Shown here: piece after piece, positions 1 to 11,386 of the stretch
Position numbering within the stretch: the first letter of the stretch is position 1
Layout of the letters: the number at the start of each line of letters is the position of its first letter
The notes under the pieces: generated by a model
Database searches by the model: none
What the model was told of the DNA's origin: nothing
What the model saw: the letters and a program-made list of their open reading frames with translations, nothing else
Assembly: GCF_048569485.1 (NCBI RefSeq)
Contig: NC_134353.1
Coordinates: forward strand, 68,003,230 to 68,067,229
Length of the DNA stretch: 64,000 nt
Direction of reading: 5' to 3'
From: Anomaloglossus baeobatrachus
Lineage: Eukaryota; Chordata; Amphibia; Anura; Aromobatidae
Program-made: the position numbers and the translations under genes

Positions 1-554
1 CCTTTTTAGGTGGTTTTTGACACCACCACCTCCCATCTGATACAAGTAAGCCAGCAATCGATAAATCCTTTTTCTCTTTTGCTTCATTGGGGGACAATGA
101 TCTTATGGCCTTTTGTTTCAAAGGTCACCTATGGAGAAGTGATATCTACTCTTTTAAAATGAGGGATGAGGCCAACCTGGGTTAGGTCCACTCTTTCATT
201 GGGTAAAGATGAGCAAACCATAGAAGTTCGGGTTCAGCTGGACTTTATCTAAAGTTAAATTTGGGACCTGGATTTGACCTAAACCCCAATCTATCTTTTG
301 GGAGCTTCATACCAGCCGCATTGGGCAGTCTCTGACAAGTACGCCATTGTCAGATAATGGAGTTGGTCTTGGAGCTCCTACTGCTTTGGGTTCTTGATAC
401 TTTGCTCGTATATAGAATTACTCGAGACATTCCTTCCTCTTCTTTATCAGGGATAGGTACATTACAGAGGATTGTGTTGTTGCTTATGTCATAAAATGTT
501 AGTATTTGTGAAAGTAGAGGAGATGGGCTACTCACATTCATGATATTGGTCAAG
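1..554. other. RGS12 intron, 5' edge of window
   Basis: Non-coding sequence before the first recognised RGS12 exon. At 61-105 a T-rich run followed by CATTGGGGGACA resembles the outer end of DIRS element 2 in this window and may be a short remnant. At 205-290 there is a partial minus-strand copy of the hAT-like MITE seen at 30447-30866. No open frame here looks like a gene. Confidence 0.6.
205..290 (-). mobile_element. Partial hAT-like MITE fragment
   Basis: Read on the minus strand, this stretch follows the right half of the repeat at 39180-39305: the same order of a GGGGTT block, a GTCCCAAAT block, a TTTAAAGTTCGGCTG-like block and a closing GCTCATC. It is truncated and diverged, so it is an old fragment. 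Confidence 0.5.
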
Positions 555-711
555 GGAGAAGATCGGCCTCTGGTGAAATCCTCGTCCATTCGACTGAAGG
601 GCGAATATGGCAAAGGAAGCAGCAGAGACCTTCGACTACAGAGGAAAGATGAAGCCGTTATGAGGATGGGAAAAAAGAAGCAGCACAAGATTAATCTGGA
701 TGAAGCTGAAG
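555..711 (+). CDS. RGS12: RGS12 exon upstream of GoLoco exon
   Basis: The + strand frame encodes about 52 residues ending KKKQHKINLDEAE, which is the linker that runs directly into the GoLoco motif in RGS12. The 3' end is a clear donor (GAAG followed by GTAACT, GT at 712-713) and leaves one base of a split codon, matching the next exon. The 5' edge is less certain. The AG at 553-554 gives a phase-0 start, but its pyrimidine tract is weak. The middle is rich in Arg, Lys and Ser (SSSIRLKGEYG) with no fold visible. RGS12 is a GTPase-activating and GDI-type scaffold for G-alpha(i/o); its PDZ, PTB, RGS and Ras-binding domains would lie upstream, outside this window. The family call rests on remembered RGS12 sequence, not on a search. 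Confidence 0.82.
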
Positions 712-763
712 GTAACTGTGGGAGTATGATTTGTCTTAATGTGTAAAAAGTAGGGGTTTTTGC

Positions 764-797
<34 letters not shown>

Positions 798-931
798 CCA
801 AGGCTGTAAAAGCATAGTTTATATGCAGTATAGGTATATATATGTTTGGGGTTTGTTTTTTTTTTTTTATTTCTTCACATTGGCTGACTTCTTCTTTATG
901 ATCTTGGCAAGACAAATAGTGATCTTTCTTT

Positions 932-1075
932 GTCGCTCCTAATTGGGAGACCCAGACAATTGGGTGTATAGCTACTGCCTCCGGAGGCCACACAAAGCAC
1001 TACACTTAAAAGTATAAAGCCCCTCCCCTTCTGCCTATACACCCCCCGTGGGATCACGGGCTCCTCAGTTTTCAT
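932..1075 (+). repeat. DIRS element 1 left inverted terminal repeat
   Basis: It pairs with 6834-6965 in inverted orientation over about 130 bp with roughly one mismatch. It opens with the outer end that recurs, complemented, in the internal complementary region. Confidence 0.92.
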
Positions 1076-2080
1076 GCTTTGTGCGAAGGAGGTCAGACAT
1101 CCACGCATAGCTCCACTGTTTAGTCAGCAGCAGCTGCTGACTATGTCGGATGGAAGAAAAGAGGGCCCATACTAGGGCCCCCAGCATGCTCCCTTCTCAC
1201 CCCACTTTTGTCGGCGGTGTTTGTTAAGGTTGAGGTACCCATTGCGGGTACGGAGGCTGGAGCCCACATGCTGCTTCCTTCCCCATCCCCCTTAGGGCTC
1301 TGGGTGAAGTGGGATTTTACCGGTCTCCAGGCACTGAGACCGTGCTCCATCCACAGCCGCTGGGGAATCTGCTGGATATGGAGCGGAGTATCGTCAGGGA
1401 CATGGCCCTGCTACGTCAAGGTACTCTGTGTCCCCGTACAGACCGCGCGCAGACACACTGCAGCATTGCTGGGTGTGTTAGTGCGCCGGGGACAACAGTG
1501 CTGCACGCTTGTGCCACTACTCACTACAGCTCTGCTGAGTGAGTTAATGTATTGGGAACTGCCGCGCCGGCCGCTGCTGTCAGTTTACGCTGCGGCGCGG
1601 CTGGGACTTGTGGTGCGCCGGGGACTTCCGCGCTGGCCGTGCATATATGACGGCCGCGCTTATTACTCGAGTCCCCGGCTTTTGCGGCCTAGTTTCGCTT
1701 CGTTCCCGCCCCCAGGCCTGCCAGTCAGGGGAAGGGCGGGACGCTGTACAGAACATCAGCGCAGAGGGCTGGAGTCTACTTTACATACTCCAGCCCTCAC
1801 ACTGGACACAGTGGGACGCCAGTTTCCCGCACTTTGTCTGAGGCACGCCCACGGTCCGCCCCTCTTCACAGAACGCCGGCAGCCATTCCTGTGTGCAGTC
1901 TGAGCTGGAGAGGGGAGACAAGTTCTGGGAGACCCAGACACTGGATTCTGGCGACCACACACCCGCGTTTGAGCGGGCGGTAAGCGGCACCTCTGGTGCT
2001 GACCCCACTAGTGCCGAAGTGTACATTTGTATTTTTATGCTTACATGCTATACATTGCACTGTACGGTCGCTGGTGATTC

Positions 2081-3613
2081 TTGGTTATATACCCTCCTAG
2101 ATTGCTCAGAGGAGACAACAGCATGTCATCCGCAAAAAGCAAGGGTGCCAAGGCACAGGCTTTCTATGCTGCTTGTACCGCATGTGAGGCTACTCTACCG
2201 GCAGGTTCCACTGACCCCCATTGTGTGCAGTGCTCGGCCCCTGTGGCACTTGCTCGGCCGGGGCCTCTGCTAGAGGTGACCCAGGGAGAACCACCTGTGA
2301 ATACTGTCCAGGTGACGGGGACGGAGTTTGCAGTTTTTGCGGATAGATTGTCTGTGACTATGACTAAAATTCTAGAAACTTTGCAGTCTAGACTAGTATC
2401 TCAGACCATGGGCACTGTTGAATCATTGCTCCCTGGTCCCCCTCAGTTGGAACAGCTCCGGGCTTCGGGGGTGTCCCATGCATCCCAGGGTGAAGGCTCT
2501 GACACGGACGACAGTCCCAGACAGCCTAAGCGAGCTCGCTATGAGCGGCCCTCGACTTCATCACACTGGTCAGGGTCCCAGCAGGAGGACTCTCTGTATG
2601 ATGAGGCGGAGGTAGCTGATCAGGATTCTGATCCTGAGACCGCTCTCAATCTGGATACTCCTGATGGTGACGCCATAGTGAATGATCTTATAGCATCCAT
2701 CAATAGAATGTTGGATATTTCTCCCCCAGCTCCTCCAGTGGAGGAGTCAGCTTCACAGCAGGAGAAATTCCATTTCAGGTATCCCAAGCGTAAATTAAGT
2801 ACTTTTCTGGACCACTCTGACTTTAGGGAGTCAGTCCAGAAACACCACGCTTATCCAGATAAGCGTTTCTCCAAACGGCTTAAGGATACACGTTATCCCT
2901 TTCCCCCTGACGTGGTCAAGGGCTGGACCCAGTGTCCCAAGGTGGATCCTCCAATCTCTAGGCTTGCGGCTAGATCCATAGTTGCAGTGGAAGATGGGGC
3001 TGCACTTAAAGATGCCACTGACAGACAGATGGAGCTCTGGTTGAAATCCATCTATGAAGCTATCGGCGCGTCGTTTGCTCCAGCATTCGCAGCCGTATGG
3101 GCACTCCAAGCTATTTCAGCTGGTCTTACACAGATTGACACGGTCACACGTACATCTGTTCCGCAGGTGGCATCCTTAACCTCTCAAATGTCTGCATTTG
3201 CGTCTTACGCGATTAATGCTGTCCTGGACTCTACGAGCCGTACGGCAGTGGCGTCCGCCAACTCCATGGTTTTACGCAGAGCCTTGTGGTTAAGGGAATG
3301 GAAGGCAGATTCTGCTTCCAAAAAGTGCTTAACCAGTTTGCCATTTTCTGGTGACCGACTGTTTGGTGAGCGTTTGGATGAAATCATTAAACAGTCCAAG
3401 GGTAAGGATTCATCCTTACCTCAGCCCAGACAAAACAAACCCCAACAGAGGAGGGGACAGTCGGGGTTTCGGTCCTTTCGAGGCTCGGGCAGGTCCCGAT
3501 TCTCCTCGTCCAAAAGGACTCAAAAGGATCAGAGGAGCTCAGATTCTTGGCGGGCTCAGTCACGCCCAAAAAAGACAGCCGGAAGACCCGCTACCAAGGC
3601 GGCTTCCTCATGA
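2081..3613 (+). mobile_element. DIRS 1 gag-like region
   Basis: A long frame of about 510 codons in the gag position. Near the N-terminus CTACEATLPAGSTDPHCVQC forms two CxxC pairs, a possible zinc knuckle also present in DIRS element 2 (CSSC...CSVC). The C-terminus is very basic and rich in Ser and Arg, as expected for nucleic-acid binding. It overlaps the following RT frame, an arrangement known in DIRS elements. Confidence 0.8.
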
Positions 3614-5490
3614 CTTTCGGCCTCCTCTCTCCGCATCCTCGGTCGGTGGCAGGCTCTCCCGCTTTGGCGACATTTGGCTGCCACAGGTCAAAGACCGTTG
3701 GGTGAGAGACATTCTGTCTCACGGGTACAGGATAGAGTTCAGTTCTCGTCCTCCAACTCGATTCTTCAGAACTTCTCCACCTCCCGACCGAGCCGATGCT
3801 CTTCTGCAAGCGGTGTGCACTCTAAAGGCAGAAGGAGTGGTGACCCCTATTCCTCTTCAGGAGCAAGGTCACGGTTTTTACTCCAATTTGTTTGTGGTGC
3901 CAAAAAAGGACGGGTCTTTCCGTCCCGTTCTGGATTTAAAACTGCTCAACAAGCACGTGAAAACCAGGCGGTTCCGGATGGAATCCCTCCGCTCCGTCAT
4001 CGCCTCAATGTCTCAAGGAGATTTCCTAGCATCAATAGACATCAAGGATGCTTATCTCCACGTGCCGATTGCTCCAGGGCATCAGCGTTTTCTACGCTTC
4101 GTTATAGGAGACGAACACCTTCAGTTCGTAGCTCTGCCTTTCGGGCTGGCGACAGCCCCACGGGTCTTCACCAAGGTCATGGCAGCAGTAGTAGCAGTCC
4201 TGCACTCTCAAGGTCACTCTGTGATCCCGTATTTGGACGATCTACTGGTCAAGGCACCCTCTCAAGAGGCATGCCAACACAGCCTGAACGTTGCGCTGGA
4301 GACTCTCCAGAGTTTCGGGTGGATCATCAACTTTTCAAAGTCAAATCTGGCTCCGACCCAATCGCTAACATATCTTGGCATGGAGTTTCATACTCTCCCA
4401 GCGATAGTGAAGCTTCCGCTGGACAGACAGCGTTCACTACAGACAGGGGTGCAATCTCTCCTTCAAGGCCAGTCACACCCCTTAAGACGCCTCATGCACT
4501 TCCTAGGGAAGATGGTAGCAACAATGGAGGCAGTCCCTTTCGCGCAGTTTCATCTGCGTCCACTACAATGGGACATTCTCCGCCAATGGGACGGGAAGTC
4601 GACGTCCCTCGACAGGAACGTCTCCCTTTCTCAGGCGGCCAAGGAATCTCTTCGGTGGTGGCTTCTTCCCACTTCATTGTCAAAAGGAAAGTCCTTTCTA
4701 CCCCCATCCTGGGCGGTGGTTACGACAGACGCGAGTCTTTCAGGGTGGGGAGCAGTTTTTCTCCACCACAGGGCTCAAGGTACGTGGACTCAGCAAGAGT
4801 CCACCCTTCAGATCAATGTTCTGGAAATCAGAGCAGTGTATCTTGCCCTACAAGCCTTCCAGCAGTGGCTGGAAGGCAAGCAGATCCGAATTCAGTCGGA
4901 CAACTCCACAGCGGTGGCATACATCAACCACCAAGGAGGAACACGCAGTCGGCAAGCCTTCCAGGAAGTCCGGCGGATTCTGACGTGGGTGGAAGACATG
5001 GCATCCACCATATCCGCAGTTCACATCCCAGGCGTGGAAAACTGGGAAGCAGACTTCCTCAGTCGCCAGGGTATGGACGCAGGGGAATGGTCTCTTCACC
5101 CGGACGTGTTTCAGGAGATCTGTCGCCGCTGGGGGATGCCGGACGTCAACCTAATGGCGTCCCGGCACAACAACAAGGTCCCGGCTTTCATGGCACGGTC
5201 TCACGATCACCGAGCTCTGGCGGCGGACGCCTTAGTTCAAGATTGGTCGCTGTTCCGGCTACCTTATGTGTTTCCACCTCTGGCACTGTTGCCCAGAGTG
5301 CTGCGCAAGATCAGGTCCGACTGCCGCCGCGCCATCCTCGTCGCTCCAGACTGGCCGAGGAGGTCGTGGTACCCGGATCTGTGGCACCTCACGGTAGGCC
5401 AACCGTGGGCACTACCAGACCGACCAGACTTGTTGTCCCAAGGGCCGTTTTTCCATCAGAATTCTGCGGCCCTGAACCTGACTGTGTGGC
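3500..5490 (+). mobile_element. DIRS 1 RT, RNase H and methyltransferase-like region
   Basis: Reverse transcriptase motifs are plain: VVPKKDGSFRPVLD, DIKDAYLHVPI, LPFGLATAPRVF and the catalytic YLDD. RNase H follows with TTDASLSGWGAVF, LEIRAVYLAL, IQSDNSTAVAY and IPGVENWEADFLSR. The tail (VNLMASRHNNKVPAF to ILVAPDWPRRSWYPDL) corresponds to the methyltransferase-like segment of DIRS polyproteins. Described as a fossil part only. Confidence 0.9.
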
Positions 5491-6522
5491 CATTGAGTCC
5501 TGGATCCTAGCGTCTTCAGGATTATCTCAAGAGGTCATTGCCACCATGAGACAGGCTAGAAAACCATCCTCCGCCAAGATCTACCACAGGACGTGGAAGA
5601 TATTCTTATCTTGGTGCTCTGCTCAGGGAGTTTCTCCCTGGCCATTTGCATGGCCTACTCTTCTTTCTTTCCTACAATCCGGTTTGGATAAAGGTTTGTC
5701 GCTCGGCTCCCTTAAAGGACAAGTCTCAGCGCTATCTGTATTTTTTCAGAAACGCCTAGCACGACTTCCTCAGGTACGCACGTTCCTGCAAGGGGTTTGT
5801 CATATCGTCCCTCCTTACAAGCGGCCGTTAGAGCCCTGGGATCTGAACAGGGTTCTAATTGCTCTCCAGAAGCCGCCTTTCGAGCCTATGAGGGATGTTT
5901 CCCTTTCTCGCCTTTCACAGAAAGTGGCCTTTCTAGTAGCGGTCACGTCTCTTCGGAGAGTGTCCGAGCTAGCAGCGCTGTCATGCAAATCTCCCTTTCT
6001 GGTGTTTCACCAGGACAAGGTGGTTCTGCGCCCGATTCCGGAGTTTCTCCCTAAGGTGGTATCCCCCTTTCATCTCAATCAGGATATCGTCTTACCTTCT
6101 TTGTGTCCTCATCCAGTTCATCAATGTGAAAAGGATTTGCATTTGTTGGATCTGGTGAGAGCACTCAGAATCTACATTTCCCGCACGGCGTCTCTGCGCC
6201 GCTCGGATGCACTCTTTATCCTTGTCAGCGTAAAGGGTCGCAAGCTTCCAAATCCACCCTGGCTCGGTGGATCAAGGAACCAATTCTTGAAGCCTACCGT
6301 TCCGCTGGGATTCCGGTTCCCTCAGGGCTGAAGGCCCATTCTACCAGAGCCGTGGGTGCGTCCTGGGCATTACGGCACCAGGCTACGGCTCAGCAGGTGT
6401 GCCAGGCGGCTACCTGGTCGAGTCTGCACACTTTTACCAAGCATTATCAGGTGCATACCTACGCTTCGGCGGACGCCAGCCTAGGTAGACAAGTCCTTCA
6501 GGCGGCGGTTGCCCACCTGTAG
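5490..6522 (+). mobile_element. DIRS 1 tyrosine recombinase region
   Basis: This is a phage-integrase-type recombinase domain. The N-terminal core-binding part starts near ARKPSSAKIYHRTWKIF. The catalytic part carries the first Arg in TSLRRVSELAAL, the HxxR box in HSTRAVGASW and a Tyr in the closing segment before the ADASLGRQVLQ stretch. The recombinase replaces the integrase of ordinary LTR elements and is the reason no target duplication is made. Confidence 0.87.
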
Positions 6523-6595
6523 GAAAGGGCTGTTTTTACGGCCCTATCACGAGGTGTTATTTTACCCACCCAGGGACTGCTTTTGGACGTCCCAA

Positions 6596-6690
6596 TTGTC
6601 TGGGTCTCCCAATTAGGAGCGACAAAGAAGAAGGGAATTTTGTTTACTTACCGTAAATTCCTTTTCTTCTAGCTCCAATTGGGAGACCCA
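6596..6690 (+). repeat. DIRS 1 internal complementary region
   Basis: The first half is the exact reverse complement of the element's left outer end (about 926-965). The second half is the reverse complement of the extended right end (about 6950-7013). In the DIRS model this templates completion of the ends and represents the circle junction. Confidence 0.92.
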
Positions 6691-6833
6691 GCACCCGCCC
6701 TGTTTTCTTAGGGATTTTTGTTTTTTCGGGTACACATGTTGTTCATGTTGAATGGTTTCAGTTCTCCGATGTTTCTTCGGATCGAATTTGTTTTTAAACC
6801 AGTTATTGGCTTTCCTCCTTCTTGCTTTTGCAC

Positions 6834-6965
6834 TAAAACTGAGGAGCCCGTGATCCCACGGGGGGTGTATAGGCAGAAGGGGAGGGGCTTTACACTTTTA
6901 AGTGTAGTGCTTTGTGTGGCCTCCGGAGGCAGTAGCTATACACCCAATTGTCTGGGTCTCCCAAT
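6834..6965 (-). repeat. DIRS element 1 right inverted terminal repeat
   Basis: Inverted partner of 932-1075. It continues to about 7013 with a tail not present on the left but matched in the internal complementary region. Confidence 0.92.
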
Positions 6966-7268
6966 TGGAGCTAGAAGAAAAGGAATTTACGGTAAGTAAA
7001 CAAAATTCCCTTCTTTCCCGTAGTTCTGTATAAAACTACAAAGCACCCTGTGATATCACTGTGGGACAAATGACACACTTTACTACGTACAGACAAGCTG
7101 TGGGGCTGGACCCGAGCACAACAGACTAGTAGTCATGTATGAGACTGTCGCGCTCGGGTCAGGACACCTCGGTGCATCGTGGTCGGAGTACAGACTGTAA
7201 AACTTGGATGTGTGAACTTGGTTTCTTAGCCGTGATGAAGCCTGATTGCTCTTTTTCTTTACTTCCAG

Positions 7269-7868
7269 CCTTCTTTGAATTGATTTCTAAAGCGCAGAGT
7301 AACCGAGCAGAAGACCAGAGAGGACTCCTCCGGAAAGAAGACTTGGTGCTTCCAGATTTTCTTCGTCTGTCTCCACTTGACACCACTTCCTCCGGCCTCC
7401 CATCAGGAAACCCCACCAAGAGGAGGCCCGAAAAGAGCAGTAGCCTTGACAAAGGCAATGGTGGGTCATCCAGTGTATTGATAGGTACGCAGAATGGTGG
7501 AGACAAGTCCAACAAGTACAGCGGACTGGACAGAAGGGACAAACATGACAATGTGCCACCTTCTGGAAGAAAACCCTATGTCCCTTTTAACACTTCCATG
7601 TCCCCGATTCCACATGTTCAAGAAAAAAACATTCCCAAGCGAGAGAGACTGTCCAGAGACTTGTCCACCGGAAACATCCAGACTGTAGAAGACGACAATG
7701 TCGCCGATCTCACCCTAGTGGCTGAAGGAGACATTAGCAGTCCCAATAGCACTTTACTACCATTACCCCCATCTCCGCCTCGTGATATCAGTAAGCTCTC
7801 CGAAGCCAACTTTTCACCCCCACCTCCATGTTCGGGCAGTCAAGATAATTCTGGATATCAGAAATCAG
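7269..7868 (+). CDS. RGS12: RGS12 GoLoco exon
   Basis: Exon of 600 nt with acceptor TTTACTTCCAG (AG 7267-7268) and donor CAG/GTATTT (GT 7869-7870). It starts and ends one base into a codon, matching the exons on either side. The first residues are FFELISKAQSNRAEDQRG, a full GoLoco (GPR) motif with its D-Q-R triad; the Arg is the residue that reaches the GDP of G-alpha(i). It is followed by LLRKEDLVLPDFLRLSP, the extension shared by RGS12 and RGS14. GoLoco blocks nucleotide release from G-alpha(i)-GDP. The remaining ~165 residues are low-complexity, rich in Ser, Pro, Lys and Asp, with a proline run (LLPLPPSPPRDIS) that could bind SH3 or WW domains; that last point is inference. RGS14 is the alternative, but the longer tail and the C-terminal ATFV downstream favour RGS12. 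Confidence 0.92.
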
Positions 7869-8440
7869 GTATTTCTAGATTTTAGTGATGTTTTTGATTT
7901 TTTTTTTTTTTTTTTATTACAAAGCCCTCCTTTAGTGCAGAAAATGTCTTATTTTATTTTATTTTGTATTCTTTGCACTTTCAAACATTGCAGAATTGCA
8001 CATTTTTTTTTTTTGTTTTCTTTAACTGCACGTGTCTGTTTATAACACTATTTCCATTTTTGGAAAAGGTTACTCAAGTGCCAAGATGCTCCTTTATAAA
8101 TCGGGCGTAAATACAAGATGTATCATATAATGACAAACTAAGGGTTGGTGATGTAAATAGTTCGGTACGTGGATTTTGTTGTAAATTATGACTTTCGCTT
8201 AATATTTATATAGTGATCTTCATCATTGTTGCCAAGTTGACCTTAGAGAAGCCAAGTAGTTGTGACTTATTTGGGGACCCTGTGATTTAAAGGGTAATTC
8301 CACTTTGATCAATGTTGTGACGTCTTGGAGATATTGAATACGTTTTTTGGAGGCCCCCGAGCAAGTCTTCCATCAATGCCCCAAACCAGTTACGGGTCAT
8401 AATCCGCTCCTCTGCTTATTGTTTAATAAAATATCTCTTA
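7869..8440 (+). other. RGS12 intron, 5' part
   Basis: AT-rich intron sequence with T-runs. No gene or clear element is seen. Confidence 0.6.
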
Positions 8441-8454
8441 AGGTGTGTTCACAC

Positions 8455-8530
8455 TGACTATTTTTCCTTTATCGCTTCATTGTGGGATACTTGTGTCCCC
8501 CAATGAAGGCTCCAAGAAAGAGATTTTACA
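8455..8530. mobile_element. DIRS end-to-end remnant
   Basis: A TTTATCGCTTCATTG block like the left outer end of DIRS element 2 runs within a few bases into TGTCCCCCAATGAAGG and then GAGATTTTACAGCGAGTAC, which is like its right outer tail. All internal sequence is absent. It is diverged and so older than the two large elements. Confidence 0.65.
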
Positions 8531-8726
8531 GCGAGTACCTAAAATCTACATTTTTTTTTTGGCTGTGCTTTTAGGGCAGGAACTCTACAATCAAAACTAG
8601 AGGTTTTTGAACTCCTCATAGTTTTAGGGAGTTACTGCTTGTAAAAATTCTCAGTCTGAACAGACCCTTAGATATTGGAAAACCATTAGTTATATATGAC
8701 TTCCTCCATCCTAACATTGGCCCGAG

Positions 8727-9430
8727 TGGAGGCTTCCTACTTGCCAAGAGGAAGGGGCGGTGCTCTCCTGAATGATTGACAGTTTGGACCGGTGGCATGG
8801 TTTTGCTCTCTGATGATACAAGCGGAGGCAGCTTTGCCTCTGCAACACTGGAGGAGGGTAAGGGGCCTGAAGCTGGTTAGATCTAGCAATCTTTCCAGCA
8901 ACAGAGCAGCACTTACAAGCTCTGTGTCTAAAGATCTTGTAAAGGCACACTCCTTACCTAGGAGTCCATCCGATTCGGCAGTGCTCTCCTGAATGATTGA
9001 CAGTTCGGGCCGGTGGCATGGTTTTGCTCTCAATGATACAAGCGGAGGCAGCTTTGCCTGTGCAACATTCGAGGAGTGCAGCGGACCCTGAAGCTAGTCA
9101 GATCCAGCAATTTGTCCAGCTATAGAGCAGCACTTGCAAGCTCTTTAGACACAGGGCTTGTAAGAGCACACTCCTTATCTAGGAGTCCATCCGAAGGGGC
9201 AGTGCTCTCCTGAATGATTGACAGTTTGGACCGGGGGCATGGTTTTGCTCTCTGATGCTAGAAAGGCAAAGCTGCCTCTGCTTGTAACATTGGAGGACGG
9301 CAAGGGGCCTGAAGTTGGTCAGATTCCGCAATCTGTCCAGCTACAGAGCAGCGCTTACAAGCTCTTTAGGCAGAGTTTATTCGAGCACACTCCTTACAGG
9401 GGGCCGATAACCTCGGCAGCAAGTAGGGAC
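8727..9430 (+). repeat. Tandem triplet, 221-bp unit
   Basis: Three head-to-tail copies. The anchor GTGCTCTCCTGAATGATTGA recurs at 8760, 8981 and 9202, giving an exact 221-bp spacing twice. Copies are clearly diverged. Open frames across it are incidental. Confidence 0.9.
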
Positions 9431-10682
9431 CTATAAAATGAAAATAGCTCCGGTCTTGAGAGACAAATTGCAAAGTTTCTTGTTTTTACAAGCACTTTTG
9501 CTGTTTTACCTATTTACGAGGACGAGAAAATCCTTGAATTATCCCCCCCACCCCCCCAAAAAAATAAAAAATTGTATTCTTAGTGATTTGGTGGTCACTT
9601 TAGTCCACTTTTAGTTAGACCACAGCTCGTAAGCTATTTGAGGGGCCATAGAAAATAATGAGTTGATATTTTTCTACAACAGTTTGTTTTAAAAAAAAAA
9701 AAAAAAATGAAAAAAAAAATGAAAAAAACAATTTGTGAAATTTGTAAATATCTTATTTTTTTAATTTAAATTTCATTTTGATTTTTTAAAAAAAAACCTT
9801 GTGTGAACTTTTCTCCTGTGTTTCTCAGAAATTCCTGTAAATATAATGAAAATCTCTTCCGCCTGCATGTTCTCCGTTTTTATTGATTCCCTTTTTCCTC
9901 GATTCCGCCGTCGATCCTTGCTATGGAGTGCGCCTTTCTCGAGCATGATCTGTGTGTTCCTCCCGTCGTATCATTTTTCTGCTGTGACCTGTCGATGATT
10001 TTAGATAACGCACTGATTTACTTTTCCTAACTTTCCTTAAAGACGTTCTTACATTTCCTTAATCTTCAAATGTAACCACTCATCTTAACGATTACCCGTA
10101 CTAATAGGCAGCTAATACTAAAATATTCTCTGATTGGGGGAAATCATCCCACTAATGGATCATAATTCATAAATGGTTTTAGTTTTTTTTTTATTTTATT
10201 ATTTTTTTAATAAAAGCCAATTAAAAGTAGCTGTTAATTAATCTTAATATTGGTATTGGCAGACAAAAAAAAACAAAAAACATTGCCTTGTTTATTAAGT
10301 TAGAAAAATTTCCTTTTAGGACCAGATATATGGGGGCAGCGTCAAAATTTGCACCTCCCTTTTTAAAAGTCACTCCCCTTCCACATCCTATCCCGCCTGA
10401 CTGAATAAGGACTTCGTCATTTAAAGTTTTGAGAGGCTTTTGAGGCAGAAGATTTGCCAATTTCTTTATTTTTTTTTTTATGTTCTGAGTGAGCTGGGGG
10501 AATATATGGTGGTTTATTTATTTATTTATTTTATTTTTTTTTACTTCAATGTGTGCTTCAATGTTAAAAGGATTATCCAGAAGTATCCATTGTGATGTGG
10601 AAGAGAGCGGTACCAATGACGTTATGACCCTACAAACTACCGTGATTCGTGACCAAGTTTTTTTTTTTTTTTTAATGAACAG
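9431..10682 (+). other. AT-rich intron stretch
   Basis: Poly(A) and poly(T) runs, notably near 9690-9790 and 10180-10210. No gene or recognisable mobile element. Confidence 0.6.
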
Positions 10683-11230
10683 GACGCCCTCCGTGCCATT
10701 TGCGCTCCCTCCGTGCCATTTGCGTGCGCCCTCCGTGCCATTTGCGTGCGCCCTCCGTGCCATTTGCGTGCGCCCTCCGTGCCATTTGTGCTCCCTCCGT
10801 GCCATTTGCGTTCGCCCTCCGTGCCATTTGCGTTCGCCCTCCGTGCCATTTGCGTTCGCCCTCCGTGCCATTTGCGTGCGCCCTCCGTGCCATTTGCGTG
10901 CGCCCTCCGTGCCATTTGCGTGCGCCCTCCGTGCCATTTGCGTGCACCCCGTGTGCCATTTGCGTGCGCCCCGTGTGCCATTTGCGTGCGCCCCGTGTGC
11001 CATTTGCGTGCGCCCTCCGTGCCATTTGCGTGCGCCCTCCGTGCCATTTGCGTGCGCCCTCCGTGCCATTTGCGAGCGCCCTCCGTGCCATTTGCGTGCG
11101 CCCTCCGTGCCATTTGCGTGCGCCCTCCGTGCCATTTGCGTGCGCCCCGTGTGCCATTTGCGTGCGCCCTCCGTGCCATTTGCGTGCGCCCTCCGTGCCA
11201 TTTGCGTGCGCCCTCCGTGCCATTTGCGCG
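10683..11230 (+). repeat. GC-rich 22-bp minisatellite
   Basis: About 25 tandem copies of a 22-bp unit containing GTGCCATTTGCG followed by TGCGCCCTCC. Variants cluster: a TTCGCC form near 10805-10860 and a CCCCGTGTG form near 10945-11000 and once near 11145. Length is not a multiple of three per unit, so all three frames stay open on both strands. The long frames here are a repeat artefact, not a protein. Confidence 0.95.
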
Positions 11231-11299
11231 TCCTCCCCCGACCCAGGCGATGCGCCATGCCCCTCCCCCGACCCAGGAGGCGCACCGTTGCCTCCCATG

Positions 11300-11300
11300 A

Positions 11301-11382
<82 letters not shown>
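11300..11382 (+). repeat. (CA)n microsatellite
   Basis: About 41 uninterrupted CA dinucleotides, immediately after the minisatellite. Likely highly variable in length. Confidence 0.97.

Positions 11383-11386
<4 letters not shown>

Larger units (their letters stand above)
928..7013 (+). mobile_element. DIRS-type YR retroelement 1 (fossil, near whole)
   Basis: DIRS-like tyrosine-recombinase retroelement inserted in an RGS12 intron in the gene's own sense. Inverted terminal repeats lie at about 932-1075 and 6834-6965, the right one with an extra 50-bp tail. An internal complementary region at 6596-6690 is the reverse complement of both outer ends joined, the hallmark of the family. Parts in order: leader, gag-like frame with an N-terminal CxxC pair, RT/RNase H, methyltransferase-like segment, tyrosine recombinase. 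Left and right repeats differ by about one base in 130, so the insertion looks young. It looks almost whole, with about one break. A shared TTCTTT at both edges (926-931 and 7011-7016) fits recombinase joining without a target duplication. Confidence 0.93.
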
